Positions 53,991 to 62,921 of a DNA stretch of 64,000 nucleotides are shown here, in pieces. Position numbers and translations under genes: made by a program. The notes beneath the pieces are model-generated. The model was not told the DNA's origin. It did no database searches and was given only the letters and a program-made list of their open reading frames with translations. Position 1 is the first letter of the stretch. Each line of letters starts with the position of its first letter. Source of the stretch: Pedobacter punctiformis (GTDB taxonomy: Bacteria; Bacteroidota; Bacteroidia; Sphingobacteriales; Sphingobacteriaceae); NCBI RefSeq assembly GCF_027213715.1, contig NZ_JAPWGM010000004.1, forward strand, positions 62,001 to 126,000, given 5' to 3'.

Positions 53991-54878
53991 TTAAATGCCA
54001 TTTTTCATTTTTTCAACATATTCTGCGTTGAATAATTGATTAGGCTTCAAATAAACAACATTGTTTTGGAAATCAAGAAACGTGTTGAATCTTTTTAATA
54101 TTTCATTACCTAAAATGTGAATATTTTCACCTCTCATAGGTTTGTTAGCTGTAATTTGCTGAACGGGAACATTTTTTAATTTATAGTTTCCAATTTTCAG
54201 TAATTCCAAATTAGAGGTAATTACAGGTATTTCATTTCCCTGAGCGCCTTTCATCATTACTTTTTTTATCACTTCCATTTTTTCTGCAGGGAAGTTACTC
54301 AATTTCAGTAAATCATTGTCAAGCATCGCTGTTCGTTGGTAGCCTGTATCAAATAAAAATAAACTTGTGTTTTTAATGCCGTTTTGAGAAATAGTGCCCT
54401 CTATCAAAAAAAGCTCTTTAAAGTATTTAATGGGGAATTTTTTGAACTTACTATCTTTAGATACGTATGCAGGCAGTTGATTGTGAACGATTAATGCATT
54501 TTTGTCGTAGTTGAGCTCAACAGTCTTATCTTTGAATAAATCCCAGCCAAATCTTCCGTCAGTATCATGCCCCGTCAATTCTGCATCGTAGATTTTTGTT
54601 TTATAATCATGGTTCCCGATTTTGAGATTGTAAACGGTATTGTAAAGCTTTGGGACAGATTTGAGTTTATTTTTTAAAACATTATTTGTAAGTACAAGTT
54701 CGGTGGTTCCGGTATCGAAATTTAAGTTTAATGTATCACTATCATTAAAAACAGCCTTTACATAGATCGTATTTTGTTTATTGATAATTAGCGGGATAGT
54801 GTCACTTTCCAGTGGTTTATTTTGCGCAATTGCATGAGTTGATAATAAAATGAATGCTATAAACAGGTTTTTTATCAT
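53991..54878 (-). CDS. exported retropepsin-like aspartic protease
   Basis: A 295-aa protein with a signal peptide (about 1-18, ending AIAQ). Two aspartic-protease half motifs are present: NLNFDTGTTELVL (DTG near 54-56) and LFLFDTGYQRTAML (DTG near 177-179), the two-lobe layout of pepsin-like or retropepsin-like exported enzymes. The DTG pair suggests an active enzyme. The C-terminal hydrophobic VVYLKPN strand closes the fold. Substrate unknown. Confidence 0.85.
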   Translation of the reverse strand: MIKNLFIAFILLSTHAIAQNKPLESDTIPLIINKQNTIYVKAVFNDSDTLNLNFDTGTTELVLTNNVLKNKLKSVPKLYNTVYNLKIGNHDYKTKIYDAELTGHDTDGRFGWDLFKDKTVELNYDKNALIVHNQLPAYVSKDSKFKKFPIKYFKELFLIEGTISQNGIKNTSLFLFDTGYQRTAMLDNDLLKLSNFPAEKMEVIKKVMMKGAQGNEIPVITSNLELLKIGNYKLKNVPVQQITANKPMRGENIHILGNEILKRFNTFLDFQNNVVYLKPNQLFNAEYVEKMKNGI

Positions 54879-54941
54879 GAATGTTGTATTTAAAATAGAT
54901 GTGTTTGCTTAGAGGAAGACTTTGTGTGCTTTAGCACGATT

Positions 54942-55589
54942 TTATTTGGCCGTGTATTTTTCAAATAATGCGTAATCAAAAGGAATTTTCATGGTTAAAT
55001 CTTTGGCTTCCCAATCCTCACCATTCGAAGCCTGATAAAAATCATATGCGTTTTTCATGAAATTGTCGCCATTTGGGGCTTCCTGCCAATCTTTTTTCTC
55101 CCGGTTGTAAAGTAAAATCATGCAGCTTACACAGTTAAAATTGCCTTCCTTCTTTGCATTTTCGTAGCATTTGCCAATTTTAATGTTCAGTTTTTGGCGG
55201 ATAATGACGTCTGTCAATCTGCTATTGGTCAAATGAGTAAGTGCAACCTCTGCATCCTTATCGGATGGTGAGTTTTTAGAGATTCTTAAGTTTTCAAAAT
55301 GTGCATTTTTGATGGCTTCTAACTCCGTTTGCTTAGCATGTGCATCTAATATATTGATATCTGCCGGATAGAAATCTTCTACCGGCAAAACTGCAGTTGA
55401 ATCTGAAACACCAGCAACATTTCTTTTTACTATTTCTGTTGCAGGTTTCGAATTAGTATTCCCAAATAAATAAGATTTTAATTCTGTAAGATGAAAGCCT
55501 ATTTGGTTAAAACCAACCACAAATTTTAAAAATAGAACTACCGCTAACAGCGTTATTCCGAATATCCAAAGGTATTTTTTCAATTTCAA
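54942..55589 (-). CDS. hypothetical membrane-anchored protein
   Basis: A 215-aa protein with a single N-terminal anchor (KYLWIFGITLLAVVLFLKFVVGF, 5-27), then a Thr/Ser-rich linker to about 65 and a soluble helical domain. It contains a Cys-x-x-Cys (FNCVSCM near 153-159), possibly a metal or redox site, and another Cys at about 146. No family recognised. Confidence 0.7.
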   Translation of the reverse strand: MKLKKYLWIFGITLLAVVLFLKFVVGFNQIGFHLTELKSYLFGNTNSKPATEIVKRNVAGVSDSTAVLPVEDFYPADINILDAHAKQTELEAIKNAHFENLRISKNSPSDKDAEVALTHLTNSRLTDVIIRQKLNIKIGKCYENAKKEGNFNCVSCMILLYNREKKDWQEAPNGDNFMKNAYDFYQASNGEDWEAKDLTMKIPFDYALFEKYTAK

Positions 55590-55679
55590 ATTGTTTTATA
55601 AATCGTGTTCAAAGTTTATCCGTGTATGTATAACAGAAATCAGTTAGTCCCCCTCGTTTTAAACTGCCACCGGTTAATG

Positions 55680-56774
55680 TTATTTTATTTCTCTGTTTAA
55701 TACAATTAACTTATTGTTTTTTATTCCCCGGTCTGCCATCGGGTAAAACACAATTGCATAAGCGTTTTCGGTTGTTTTATTTATGCCTGAAATAACCAGC
55801 TTATCATCTTCCATTTCTAAAATTTCATTTGTAAGCAAATTCTTATAACCTTTTACGCCTTTACTGAAAAATATTTCCAATAATGTATCTTTTTTTGTCG
55901 TAAACCAACCATTTCCAAACTCTCCGTTAAATCTGGTTATATAAGTATCGTCAGCAAGTTTAACAGGTTGCCAGGTATTAAAGAATGGATCTTTAATATC
56001 GATAAGTTTAATTTTTTCGCATTTTCCGTTGATGTCAATTTTTTCAATAATAATTACACCCTTTTCCTGCGTTAAGAGATAAGAATCTTTTTCAAATGAC
56101 AAGCTTAAAATTTGTCTGTAAAATTTTTGTCTGTTATTAATTTTTCTGTGTCTGATTTCATTTCCTTTTTCATCAATTTGTCTATGCAACCAGGCATTAC
56201 CATCTTTTGCTAATAAATGAATTTCGTGATTTGAGATAAACACTTTGTTATTTCTCGGTAATGAGACTTTTAAATTGTATTTTTTTTTTATCATTCCATT
56301 TTTGAATTCAATGGCAAGAAGCTGATCTGGTTTTGTGTCTGACCAAATATCTACATTATAAAAGACTGAATGTTTTTCAGTTGAACCAATAAAACTGCCC
56401 GTAAAAGGCTTATCACCTTTTGGTACATCTATATTTTCCCGGTTAAAAATCGGTATGCTTATTTCCAGTTCTTTATTGGTATAAGGTGGAATAATGGAAA
56501 CATATGCTTTGTTATCCGAACTGAAAAATAATGTTGGTAAAATGCCACTATCTTCTACAAAACTTTCTTCTTTACCATCATTGTCTATAATGGTATAAAC
56601 TAAATTGTAAGTTTCGTTTTTATTATAAACATAGTTTGCTAAAAGAGATTTATTAGCAAATGAAATACTTTCTTTAGCCGAAATTCCTGTGTCAGCAACT
56701 AATGTTGTTAATATTCCAAAATCAGTCTTTATAGTCGATGATTCGAATAACTTTGCTTTGTCTACATTTTTCAT
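55680..56774 (-). CDS. hypothetical beta-rich protein
   Basis: A 364-aa soluble protein without signal peptide, rich in alternating beta strands (LLATYVYNKNETYNLVYTI-type, KVFISNHEIHLLAKDGN, DSYLLTQEKGVIIIEKI), which suggests a beta-propeller-like fold. I recognise no motif. The promoter region 56775-56980 carries paired TTACAATTCG-type repeats (56848-56878), so expression is likely under a two-component regulator. Confidence 0.7.
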   Translation of the reverse strand: MKNVDKAKLFESSTIKTDFGILTTLVADTGISAKESISFANKSLLANYVYNKNETYNLVYTIIDNDGKEESFVEDSGILPTLFFSSDNKAYVSIIPPYTNKELEISIPIFNRENIDVPKGDKPFTGSFIGSTEKHSVFYNVDIWSDTKPDQLLAIEFKNGMIKKKYNLKVSLPRNNKVFISNHEIHLLAKDGNAWLHRQIDEKGNEIRHRKINNRQKFYRQILSLSFEKDSYLLTQEKGVIIIEKIDINGKCEKIKLIDIKDPFFNTWQPVKLADDTYITRFNGEFGNGWFTTKKDTLLEIFFSKGVKGYKNLLTNEILEMEDDKLVISGINKTTENAYAIVFYPMADRGIKNNKLIVLNREIK

Positions 56775-56847
56775 AATATGTCATGTTATTTTGTAGTTAC
56801 ACTACTTGCTAAATAAACAATACTTTATAGCCATTCTTCAAAACCAT

Positions 56848-56878
56848 TTACAATTCGCTGGAAATGATTTACGATTCG
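56848..56878. promoter_or_regulatory. tandem TTAC-ATTCG repeats, LytTR-like operator
   Basis: TTACAATTCG (56848-56857) and TTACGATTCG (56869-56878), 21 bp apart, 74 bp upstream of the 55680 gene start. The arrangement is the same as at 13407-13437, including the CTGG after the first repeat. Confidence 0.55.
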
Positions 56879-56980
56879 TAATTTTTCAAAGAGAAATGAT
56901 CGTATTCCGGGTTTGATTTCTATTGATAAATGCGTGTTTTAAATTGCTGGCAGAAAGCCTAGGAGGGGTGCTACCTTTTG

Positions 56981-57517
56981 TTAAAGTGTTGCTGTTATCG
57001 CTTTTGAAATATTCTGTAACTCCTTTGAAGAAGTCATGTTTGTTAGTTTATTTACTTTTAAGCGTAATATTTTATTGTTTTTCCTGACTATAATCATCAG
57101 AAAATTTTCATTGTCAGTGTGTAAAAATGCCTGGTCACCGGGCTCATTTAACTTTTTTAACCCGGGCATATTTTCATTTTGTTTTAAAATGCTGGTATAT
57201 GTCTTTTGTGCAGAAGTTATATTTTTAAACTCTTCAAGCAGATAATATAAATTACTTATTTTAGAGCCGGTGATATTTGTAGTATAGGTACATCTGAATT
57301 TTGTAATTCCATTTTTGCTTTCAGAAGAATTTTCAGTCAGTTTTGCAGATTGTCCTAAAATTTTTTCGGCATCAGCTTGAGTAATACAAACGTTTTGTTT
57401 TACTATTTTCTCCTGACTTGTTAAGTTAAGATTTTGCCTGATATTGTCATTATCGGATTGATAACAGGTGAAAAATGCCAATAATATATTCAAAGAAAAA
57501 TATATGATCGTATTCAT
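56981..57517 (-). CDS. hypothetical exported protein
   Basis: A 178-aa protein with an N-terminal hydrophobic segment (4-18) ending in FFTC, a weak lipobox, so it may be a lipoprotein. The rest includes CITQADAEKILGQSAKL and SAQKTYTSILKQNENMPGL, reminiscent of small exported proteins that sample a ligand, with a single conserved Cys pair (CITQ, FRCTYT). Function not recognised. Confidence 0.7.
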   Translation of the reverse strand: MNTIIYFSLNILLAFFTCYQSDNDNIRQNLNLTSQEKIVKQNVCITQADAEKILGQSAKLTENSSESKNGITKFRCTYTTNITGSKISNLYYLLEEFKNITSAQKTYTSILKQNENMPGLKKLNEPGDQAFLHTDNENFLMIIVRKNNKILRLKVNKLTNMTSSKELQNISKAITATL

Positions 57518-57567
57518 ATCATTTAATATTTTAATTAGACCTGTTATCCCTGATTCTTTCTATTATT

Positions 57568-58086
57568 TTATTTTTTCGCTTTTTTTATTGCATCAAGATA
57601 TTTTTTCTTAACCCCATTATCTTCCTCAGCTTCAGATAATTTTTCCAAAACAGGCATCAGTTTTATATTACGACTCGTTTTTAATTTTAGTATCTCGCCA
57701 AGAGCCAAAGCTGTTGCCCAGCGAACAACAGTTCCGTTATGAACCGCGTTTTCAAGCAAATTGGTGGTTGCAGAATCAAGTTTGTCAGAATATTTACTGG
57801 AAATATTTGCAATAACTTTTGCACTTTCCCATTTTATTCGTGGTTCATCTTCTTTCAAAGCTTTAGTTACAAAAAAGAAAACCGTTTCATCTGCGAGATT
57901 TGGATTTTTCTTCGTTGCGTATTCAATAGCTTCGATACAAGTTGCTCTGTTTGTTGCATTTTGTGTTTCAGCAAAGGCCAGTAATTCATCACTTGGTAAA
58001 GTGTTTTCCAATAACCACTCACCAATTTGGGCTACTTTTGCCTTTGCTTTTACTGATTTATCCTTAAATAATTCTTCGATGGTCAT
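57568..58086 (-). CDS. HEAT-repeat protein
   Basis: A 172-aa all-helical protein. Four or five HEAT-like repeats are visible, such as TNRATCIEAIEYATKKNP, DEPRIKWESAKVIANISSKY and GTVVRWATALALGEILKLK, each with the Arg/Asp turn between helices. These scaffolds bind proteins or nucleic acid. No signal. Likely a single gene, as the next upstream unit has its own terminator. Confidence 0.85.
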   Translation of the reverse strand: MTIEELFKDKSVKAKAKVAQIGEWLLENTLPSDELLAFAETQNATNRATCIEAIEYATKKNPNLADETVFFFVTKALKEDEPRIKWESAKVIANISSKYSDKLDSATTNLLENAVHNGTVVRWATALALGEILKLKTSRNIKLMPVLEKLSEAEEDNGVKKKYLDAIKKAKK

Positions 58087-58172
58087 TATTTCTCGTTTAA
58101 GCGTTTTTTAGAATTTAATTTTAGTTTATACAAAATATACATTACAAATGAATAATCGAAAATAGAAGGCAC

Positions 58173-58204
58173 AAAAAAAGCATCCTGTGATCAATAGGAT
58201 GCTT
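58173..58204 (-). terminator. Rho-independent terminator after the 56-aa gene
   Basis: AAGCATCCT (58178-58186) pairs with AGGATGCTT (58196-58204) and on the minus strand runs into a T-tract. It ends the unit made of tRNA-Cys and the 56-aa gene. Confidence 0.88.
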
Positions 58205-58229
58205 TAAATTTTTTAAGAGTTTCTAAAAA

Positions 58230-58400
58230 CTATTTTGCCAATGCAGCTAAAACAGCATTGTTTTTAGCTAATTGATCGTTTTTAGGTTGTGCAGAGCGAC
58301 TTCCTAATTCGATATTAGTTGCTCTTTTTAAGAAATCTACTTCCTGATGAGCAAAGTTTTTATTTCTTCTGTCTTTTCTTTTTAATCTGGTAACTGCCAT
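58230..58400 (-). CDS. small basic conserved protein (56 aa)
   Basis: A 56-codon frame starts MAVTRLKRKDRRNKNFAH and ends NNAVLAALAK. The basic N terminus with TRLKRKxRRNK is, from memory, a recurring small protein of Bacteroidota of unknown function; the charge suggests RNA or ribosome binding. It lies 35 bp downstream of tRNA-Cys on the same strand and is followed at once by a strong terminator, which supports it being real. Confidence 0.75.
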   Translation of the reverse strand: MAVTRLKRKDRRNKNFAHQEVDFLKRATNIELGSRSAQPKNDQLAKNNAVLAALAK

Positions 58401-58435
58401 GGTAATAACCTTTTATTATATTTTATTTGTACAAA

Positions 58436-58509
58436 TGGAGGTCGAGAGCGGATTCGAACCGCTGTAGAAGGTTTTGCAGACCTCTGCCTAGCCACTCGGC
58501 CACTCGACC
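58436..58509 (-). tRNA. tRNA-Cys (anticodon GCA)
   Basis: On the minus strand a cloverleaf is seen: acceptor GGTCGAG/CTCGACC, D arm with GAGTGGCTAGGC, anticodon loop CTGCAAA with anticodon GCA, and T loop TTCGAATC. The discriminator is T and CCA is encoded. Length 74 nt. Confidence 0.96.
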
Positions 58510-58590
58510 TGATAAATTCAAGGCTGCAAAAATAGCAATTATTACTTAGCTAACAAATATATTGAGCTTAATTTTGAATTATATTCGATG

Positions 58591-59337
58591 TTATTTGCTA
58601 TCTCTCACTATTTCAGTACAAAAAATTGCAGCACTGACTGCAACATTTAAAGATTCTGCCTGGCCAATTCTTGGAATGGTAACCGGATAACTGATTTTTT
58701 TTATAATTTCTTCTGTAATTCCTTTTCCCTCATTACCTAAAATAACCAATCCTTCTCTCTTCCACTTGGTTTTGTAAATAGATTCTCCGTCAAGCAAAGC
58801 CCCATAAACCGGTATTTTAACTTCATCAAGTAAAGAAGAAAGATTTTCGTAATAGACGTTTACTCGTGCAAGCGAGCCCATGGTGGCTTGAACAGTTTTT
58901 GGATTATAAGCTTCAACAGTATCCTCAGAACAGATAATATTTTTAAAACCAAACCAGTCAGCTGTCCTGATTATAGTACCCATATTTCCCGGATCCTGTA
59001 CTCCATCCAGCACAAGTGTAAACTGGCCATCCAAATCTTTAATGTTTAACTTTTTGTTTTCCTGAAACTTCACCAGCGCTAAAAAGCCCTGTGGAGTTTG
59101 TAATGTACTAATCTTCGCTAACTCAGCGTTGTTTACTTCAAATAAGTTTATATTTGCAGCCAGTTTGGGTAACAAATTGTGTTGTTCACTGCTGTAAAAT
59201 ATAGAGTGGATCTGGTAGCTTGATTGTATAAATTCTTTTATAGATTTTATGCCTTCAACAATAAACAACCCATTTTCACGGCGATATTTTTTTTGATGTA
59301 ACGATTTAATAAAACTAATCTGAGATTTTGAAAGCAT
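58591..59337 (-). CDS. TrmH-family (SpoU) RNA 2'-O-methyltransferase
   Basis: A 248-aa SPOUT-class methyltransferase. The N-terminal substrate-binding domain (FIVEGIKSIKEFI) is followed by the knot: VLDGVQDPGNMGTIIRTADWFG (motif 1), LVILGNEGKGI (motif 2) and IPRIGQAESLNVAVSAAI (motif 3). It methylates ribose in rRNA or tRNA; the exact site is not deducible. Its start codon region overlaps the TTG start of the divergent tamL by 10 bp. Confidence 0.94.
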   Translation of the reverse strand: MLSKSQISFIKSLHQKKYRRENGLFIVEGIKSIKEFIQSSYQIHSIFYSSEQHNLLPKLAANINLFEVNNAELAKISTLQTPQGFLALVKFQENKKLNIKDLDGQFTLVLDGVQDPGNMGTIIRTADWFGFKNIICSEDTVEAYNPKTVQATMGSLARVNVYYENLSSLLDEVKIPVYGALLDGESIYKTKWKREGLVILGNEGKGITEEIIKKISYPVTIPRIGQAESLNVAVSAAIFCTEIVRDSK

Positions 59338-61748
59338 ACAAATACTTAATAAATTTTAAACTGAAAAGCCCTGCAATATTACTTATAATTATTGTTTTAA
59401 TGCAGGCTTGTTCATCAACTAAATATATTGCAGACTACCAGGCTATTGTTAAAAAAGTTACGATAGATAGTGTTGATTCAAAATTTAAAGAGCAGGCTTA
59501 TAACTATGTTCAAAAGGACATCAGGCCAACTTCTCCTTACAGCATTAACGTTCCACTGTATAATTTATTCAATACTAAGGATGGCCGTTATAAAACCAAT
59601 AACATTAAACCTTTTGGAACACCACCTGCTATTTTAGACAGTACACTGGTTGAGATTTCGCGTAATCAAATTCAAAAATTTCTTAGGGGAAAAGGATATT
59701 TTAAGGCAAAAGTTACTTCAGATATTAAGGTAAAAGATAAAAAGGCAGAAATTAAATTTAAGGCTGATCCGGGACCTGCTTCTTTTATCAGCCATATTAC
59801 CGATTCTATTTCTAATCAAAATATTAAGAATATTTACGAAACCAATAAACCTGGATTAACGCATTTACACAAAGGAATGCAATTTGATACGGATTCGTTA
59901 ACTTATGAAAGGGAACAGATTTATAAGATTATGAAGGAAAATGGTTATTTCTATTTTCTACGGCCTTATGTGAATTTTGATGTTATTGAAACAGCAAATG
60001 TGAGCGATGTTAATTTGCGGTTAAATATAACCAACCCGCCAACAAAAGATGGACACAGGCAATATAATATTGGTTACACACACATGATTATTGCTCCAAA
60101 TCCGGACGGTTTCCCTGATTCGGTTCGTACAAAATTGAGTAAGGATACTGTAAATGGGATTATTTTTACCGATTTTTCTAAACGTTACAGAAAAAACCCG
60201 ATTGTGCGTTACGACTATTTGAAACAGGGCGAATTGTACGACATCAGAAAGGAAAATTTAACCTACGACCGTTTATACGAACTGAACATTTTTAAAAATG
60301 TTAAGATCGATTATTTTAACCGCGATAGTACTTCAAATAAAATTAACCCGATTATTCTTTTAACACCTCAAAAGGTAATGAGCAACCGCATTGAGGGAGA
60401 GGTTCCTTTTAATGGTGGTACCGTAGGTTTTAACTTAAGTAATACCTATACCAATAACAACCTTTTTAGAGGGGCAGAGCGGTTTGAATTACAGGTTAAA
60501 GGCGGTTTGCAATCCCGCATAGGAGATGGAGCAAAGCCATTCAAAGACATTTATCAGCGTGATTTCTCCATCAGTGCGAGTATAACGGTGCCAAGGTTGC
60601 TTATCCCATTTTACAACCCTGTTTTGGGGGCTAATGGAATGCCGCATACAACTTTTTCATCCAGTTACATTTACGCATTACAAAAGGATGTTTCGGTAAG
60701 ACGGATTTTTATTAACTCCATTACCTATGACTGGGTTGAAACAAAATCTAAACTGCATTCCTTTACACCTTTAAATTTTGAGTATAGATTTGGAAATCTG
60801 GACCCAAAAATTCCGGAAGAAATTCTCCTCAACAACTTATACTATGGCCTCTTGTTAAATAGAAAAGATTTAACCTTGGGAATGAAATATGCCTATACCT
60901 TAAACGCCAATAAACTAAATGACCTGAGGAGTTTTATATATTTTAGAGGTAATATTGATATAGCAGGAAACCTTTTACAAGGCATATCCAGCTTAACGGG
61001 TGCCAAACATGATGCTGCAAATGGAGATTATGCCAAAATTTTAGGTTTACCATTTAATCAATATGTGCGTCCGGAAATAGATATACGCTGGTATAAACAT
61101 TTAGGTGAATCAAATCAATTTGTTGCCAGACTAAGCGCCGGTATTGGATATGCCTACGGAAATTCGGAAGAAAGAGGAATTCCATTTGAAAAATTATTTT
61201 TTGCAGGTGGTTCAAGTGGAATAAGGGCATGGCAGGCCAGAACCTTAGGTCCGGGTAATTATAACCGTGCTGTAATTGCTACTGAAGCCGGAAGAAAAGC
61301 CTTGTTTGGATTGGATCAATTGGGAGAGATGAAAATTGAAACCAATTTTGAGTATCGCTATACTTTATTGAAGAAGTTTTTTGGAGGTGTTTTAAAAGGA
61401 GCTGCTTTTGTTGATATGGGAAATGTTTGGAACATTAATGGAAAAAGTACATTAAGTGGTGGTATAAGTGAGGAAGTGAAACAGGCAACTTTATTTAAAT
61501 TAAGTAAACTGGCGCAGCAAGCCGCGATAGGAACGGGTATGGGCTTTAGATATGATGTACAATATTTCGTATTTAGATTCGATATTGGCTTAAAACTTAA
61601 GGACCCACAGTTCTCGGGTTCTGATCAATGGGTGGTTAGTAAATTTCTATCTGGAGGACGGGCCTTTAAAGACGCATATAGCTTAACCAATGGTCCGGAT
61701 ACTTACCGTTTTATTCAGTATAACTTTGGTATAGGAATGCCTTTTTAA
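59328..61748 (+). CDS. tamL: TamL-type BamA-family outer-membrane lipoprotein
   Basis: An 806-aa Omp85 protein with a lipoprotein signal: hydrophobic stretch then LMQAC with Cys28. POTRA-like repeats follow (about 90-330; RGKGYFKAKVTSDIKV, MKENGYFYFLRPYVNF, LNIFKNVKIDYFN), then the C-terminal barrel with FFAGGSSGIRAWQARTLGPG (loop 6 with the RGW-like motif) and the FNFGIGMPF-like end. In Bacteroidota TamL works with TamB; no TamB gene follows here. The only sensible start is TTG at 59328, inside the divergent gene. Confidence 0.9.
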   Translation: MKAYKYLINFKLKSPAILLIIIVLMQACSSTKYIADYQAIVKKVTIDSVDSKFKEQAYNYVQKDIRPTSPYSINVPLYNLFNTKDGRYKTNNIKPFGTPPAILDSTLVEISRNQIQKFLRGKGYFKAKVTSDIKVKDKKAEIKFKADPGPASFISHITDSISNQNIKNIYETNKPGLTHLHKGMQFDTDSLTYEREQIYKIMKENGYFYFLRPYVNFDVIETANVSDVNLRLNITNPPTKDGHRQYNIGYTHMIIAPNPDGFPDSVRTKLSKDTVNGIIFTDFSKRYRKNPIVRYDYLKQGELYDIRKENLTYDRLYELNIFKNVKIDYFNRDSTSNKINPIILLTPQKVMSNRIEGEVPFNGGTVGFNLSNTYTNNNLFRGAERFELQVKGGLQSRIGDGAKPFKDIYQRDFSISASITVPRLLIPFYNPVLGANGMPHTTFSSSYIYALQKDVSVRRIFINSITYDWVETKSKLHSFTPLNFEYRFGNLDPKIPEEILLNNLYYGLLLNRKDLTLGMKYAYTLNANKLNDLRSFIYFRGNIDIAGNLLQGISSLTGAKHDAANGDYAKILGLPFNQYVRPEIDIRWYKHLGESNQFVARLSAGIGYAYGNSEERGIPFEKLFFAGGSSGIRAWQARTLGPGNYNRAVIATEAGRKALFGLDQLGEMKIETNFEYRYTLLKKFFGGVLKGAAFVDMGNVWNINGKSTLSGGISEEVKQATLFKLSKLAQQAAIGTGMGFRYDVQYFVFRFDIGLKLKDPQFSGSDQWVVSKFLSGGRAFKDAYSLTNGPDTYRFIQYNFGIGMPF

Positions 61749-62320
61749 TCAAAAAGGCTTAATGGCTTAGGCTTATTTTCGATATGCTTAAATTGAAATT
61801 CTTTGTAGGGCCGCCATCTTTTATCCATGTATTTGTATACGGAGAAGTTATTGATTGTAAAAGTTCTTTTAAATTGCTTTTCCTGATATTCATTCATAAT
61901 AGATTCAAATGTTTCAGGCTTAACATCTTTAAAAGCAATGGTTAAGTGTGGCGTAAACTTAAAATTATTTTTCTCTGGTAATAAAGCCAATGGTTTAAGT
62001 TCTTTTTTAATCTGGCCCTGAAGTTTCATAATTTCATCATTCTTCTCTACATCGATATAAATGGTATGTGGAGCAAATGCACTAAAATTCTTTAAAACCT
62101 GTTCAAAGGTATTCATAAAACAAGCCCGTTCTAAAGCATCAAAGAACTTCTGTTCCTGTAAAGCTGAAGATAATTTTACAGGATTGTAAAGCGTAATATG
62201 TGCTGGCCTTTTTAAAGATTCGTGAACATTATACTTTGCAGAAATGTCATTTCTGATGAGATCGATATCCTCTACTATACTTACTGGTGGGATAATACAA
62301 ACTAAAAATAAATTTTCCAT
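61745..62320 (-). CDS. 2'-5' RNA ligase family (2H phosphoesterase) protein
   Basis: A 191-aa protein with two HxT/S motifs: RPAHITLYNPV (about 38-48) and KFTPHLTIAFKD (about 121-132), which are the catalytic pair of 2H phosphoesterases. They act on cyclic phosphates or 2'-5' linkages in RNA. The stop codon overlaps the convergent tamL stop by 4 bp. Confidence 0.88.
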   Translation of the reverse strand: MENLFLVCIIPPVSIVEDIDLIRNDISAKYNVHESLKRPAHITLYNPVKLSSALQEQKFFDALERACFMNTFEQVLKNFSAFAPHTIYIDVEKNDEIMKLQGQIKKELKPLALLPEKNNFKFTPHLTIAFKDVKPETFESIMNEYQEKQFKRTFTINNFSVYKYMDKRWRPYKEFQFKHIENKPKPLSLFD

Positions 62321-62390
62321 AGACTAAAATTACTAAAAATATTAGTAATTAATAGGCGTTTATGAAAAAAATAATTCCTTATGTCAGTCC

Positions 62391-62921
62391 TCAAAAAAGA
62401 TTTTTTAATCCATCAAACGTACTTTCAAAAAACGTAGAAAGATTTAAGCCGTTACTGTGATTAAAGTAAATAAATATGACGAATACAATTGCCACAAATA
62501 TGATGAGTTTCCTGAAAGCAAAGGCAATTAAGATCAGTACGATAGGAATAATGAAGAGCCATAAACTATTAATGGTGTAAGGGCTTAAATCAGTATCTTT
62601 TTTATACACGTAAACAAGCTTGCTGTGCGTACCTGTATCGTTTTGATGTTTGAGGTAAACAAATGTAGAACGTTCAATAGGAAGCGGTAATACTGCTACA
62701 CCATCATTAAATTTTAAGCTTTGCGTAAAACCACTTACACTAAAGGTATAAATACCGTTAATGTTTTCGTTTGGCTTATTTAAAGAGTCGGCGGCAATAA
62801 TGGCCAGTTTATTATTTTTAAGCAAATTTTCTTTAACAAGAAAATTATTAATGGCTGCGGTTTGGGCAAAGCCAAAAAAGCTGATTAAGCTGAGAGAAAA
62901 GAAAATAAATAGTCGTTTCAT
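62391..62921 (-). CDS. hypothetical membrane protein with signal peptide
   Basis: A 176-aa protein with signal (about 1-19, ending GFAQ), an extracytoplasmic domain to about residue 115 and one or two hydrophobic helices (LWLFIIPIVLILIAFAF and FVAIVFVIFIYF). Function not recognised. Its ATG overlaps the stop of the upstream barrel gene (ATGA), implying coupling. Confidence 0.72.
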   Translation of the reverse strand: MKRLFIFFSLSLISFFGFAQTAAINNFLVKENLLKNNKLAIIAADSLNKPNENINGIYTFSVSGFTQSLKFNDGVAVLPLPIERSTFVYLKHQNDTGTHSKLVYVYKKDTDLSPYTINSLWLFIIPIVLILIAFAFRKLIIFVAIVFVIFIYFNHSNGLNLSTFFESTFDGLKNLF

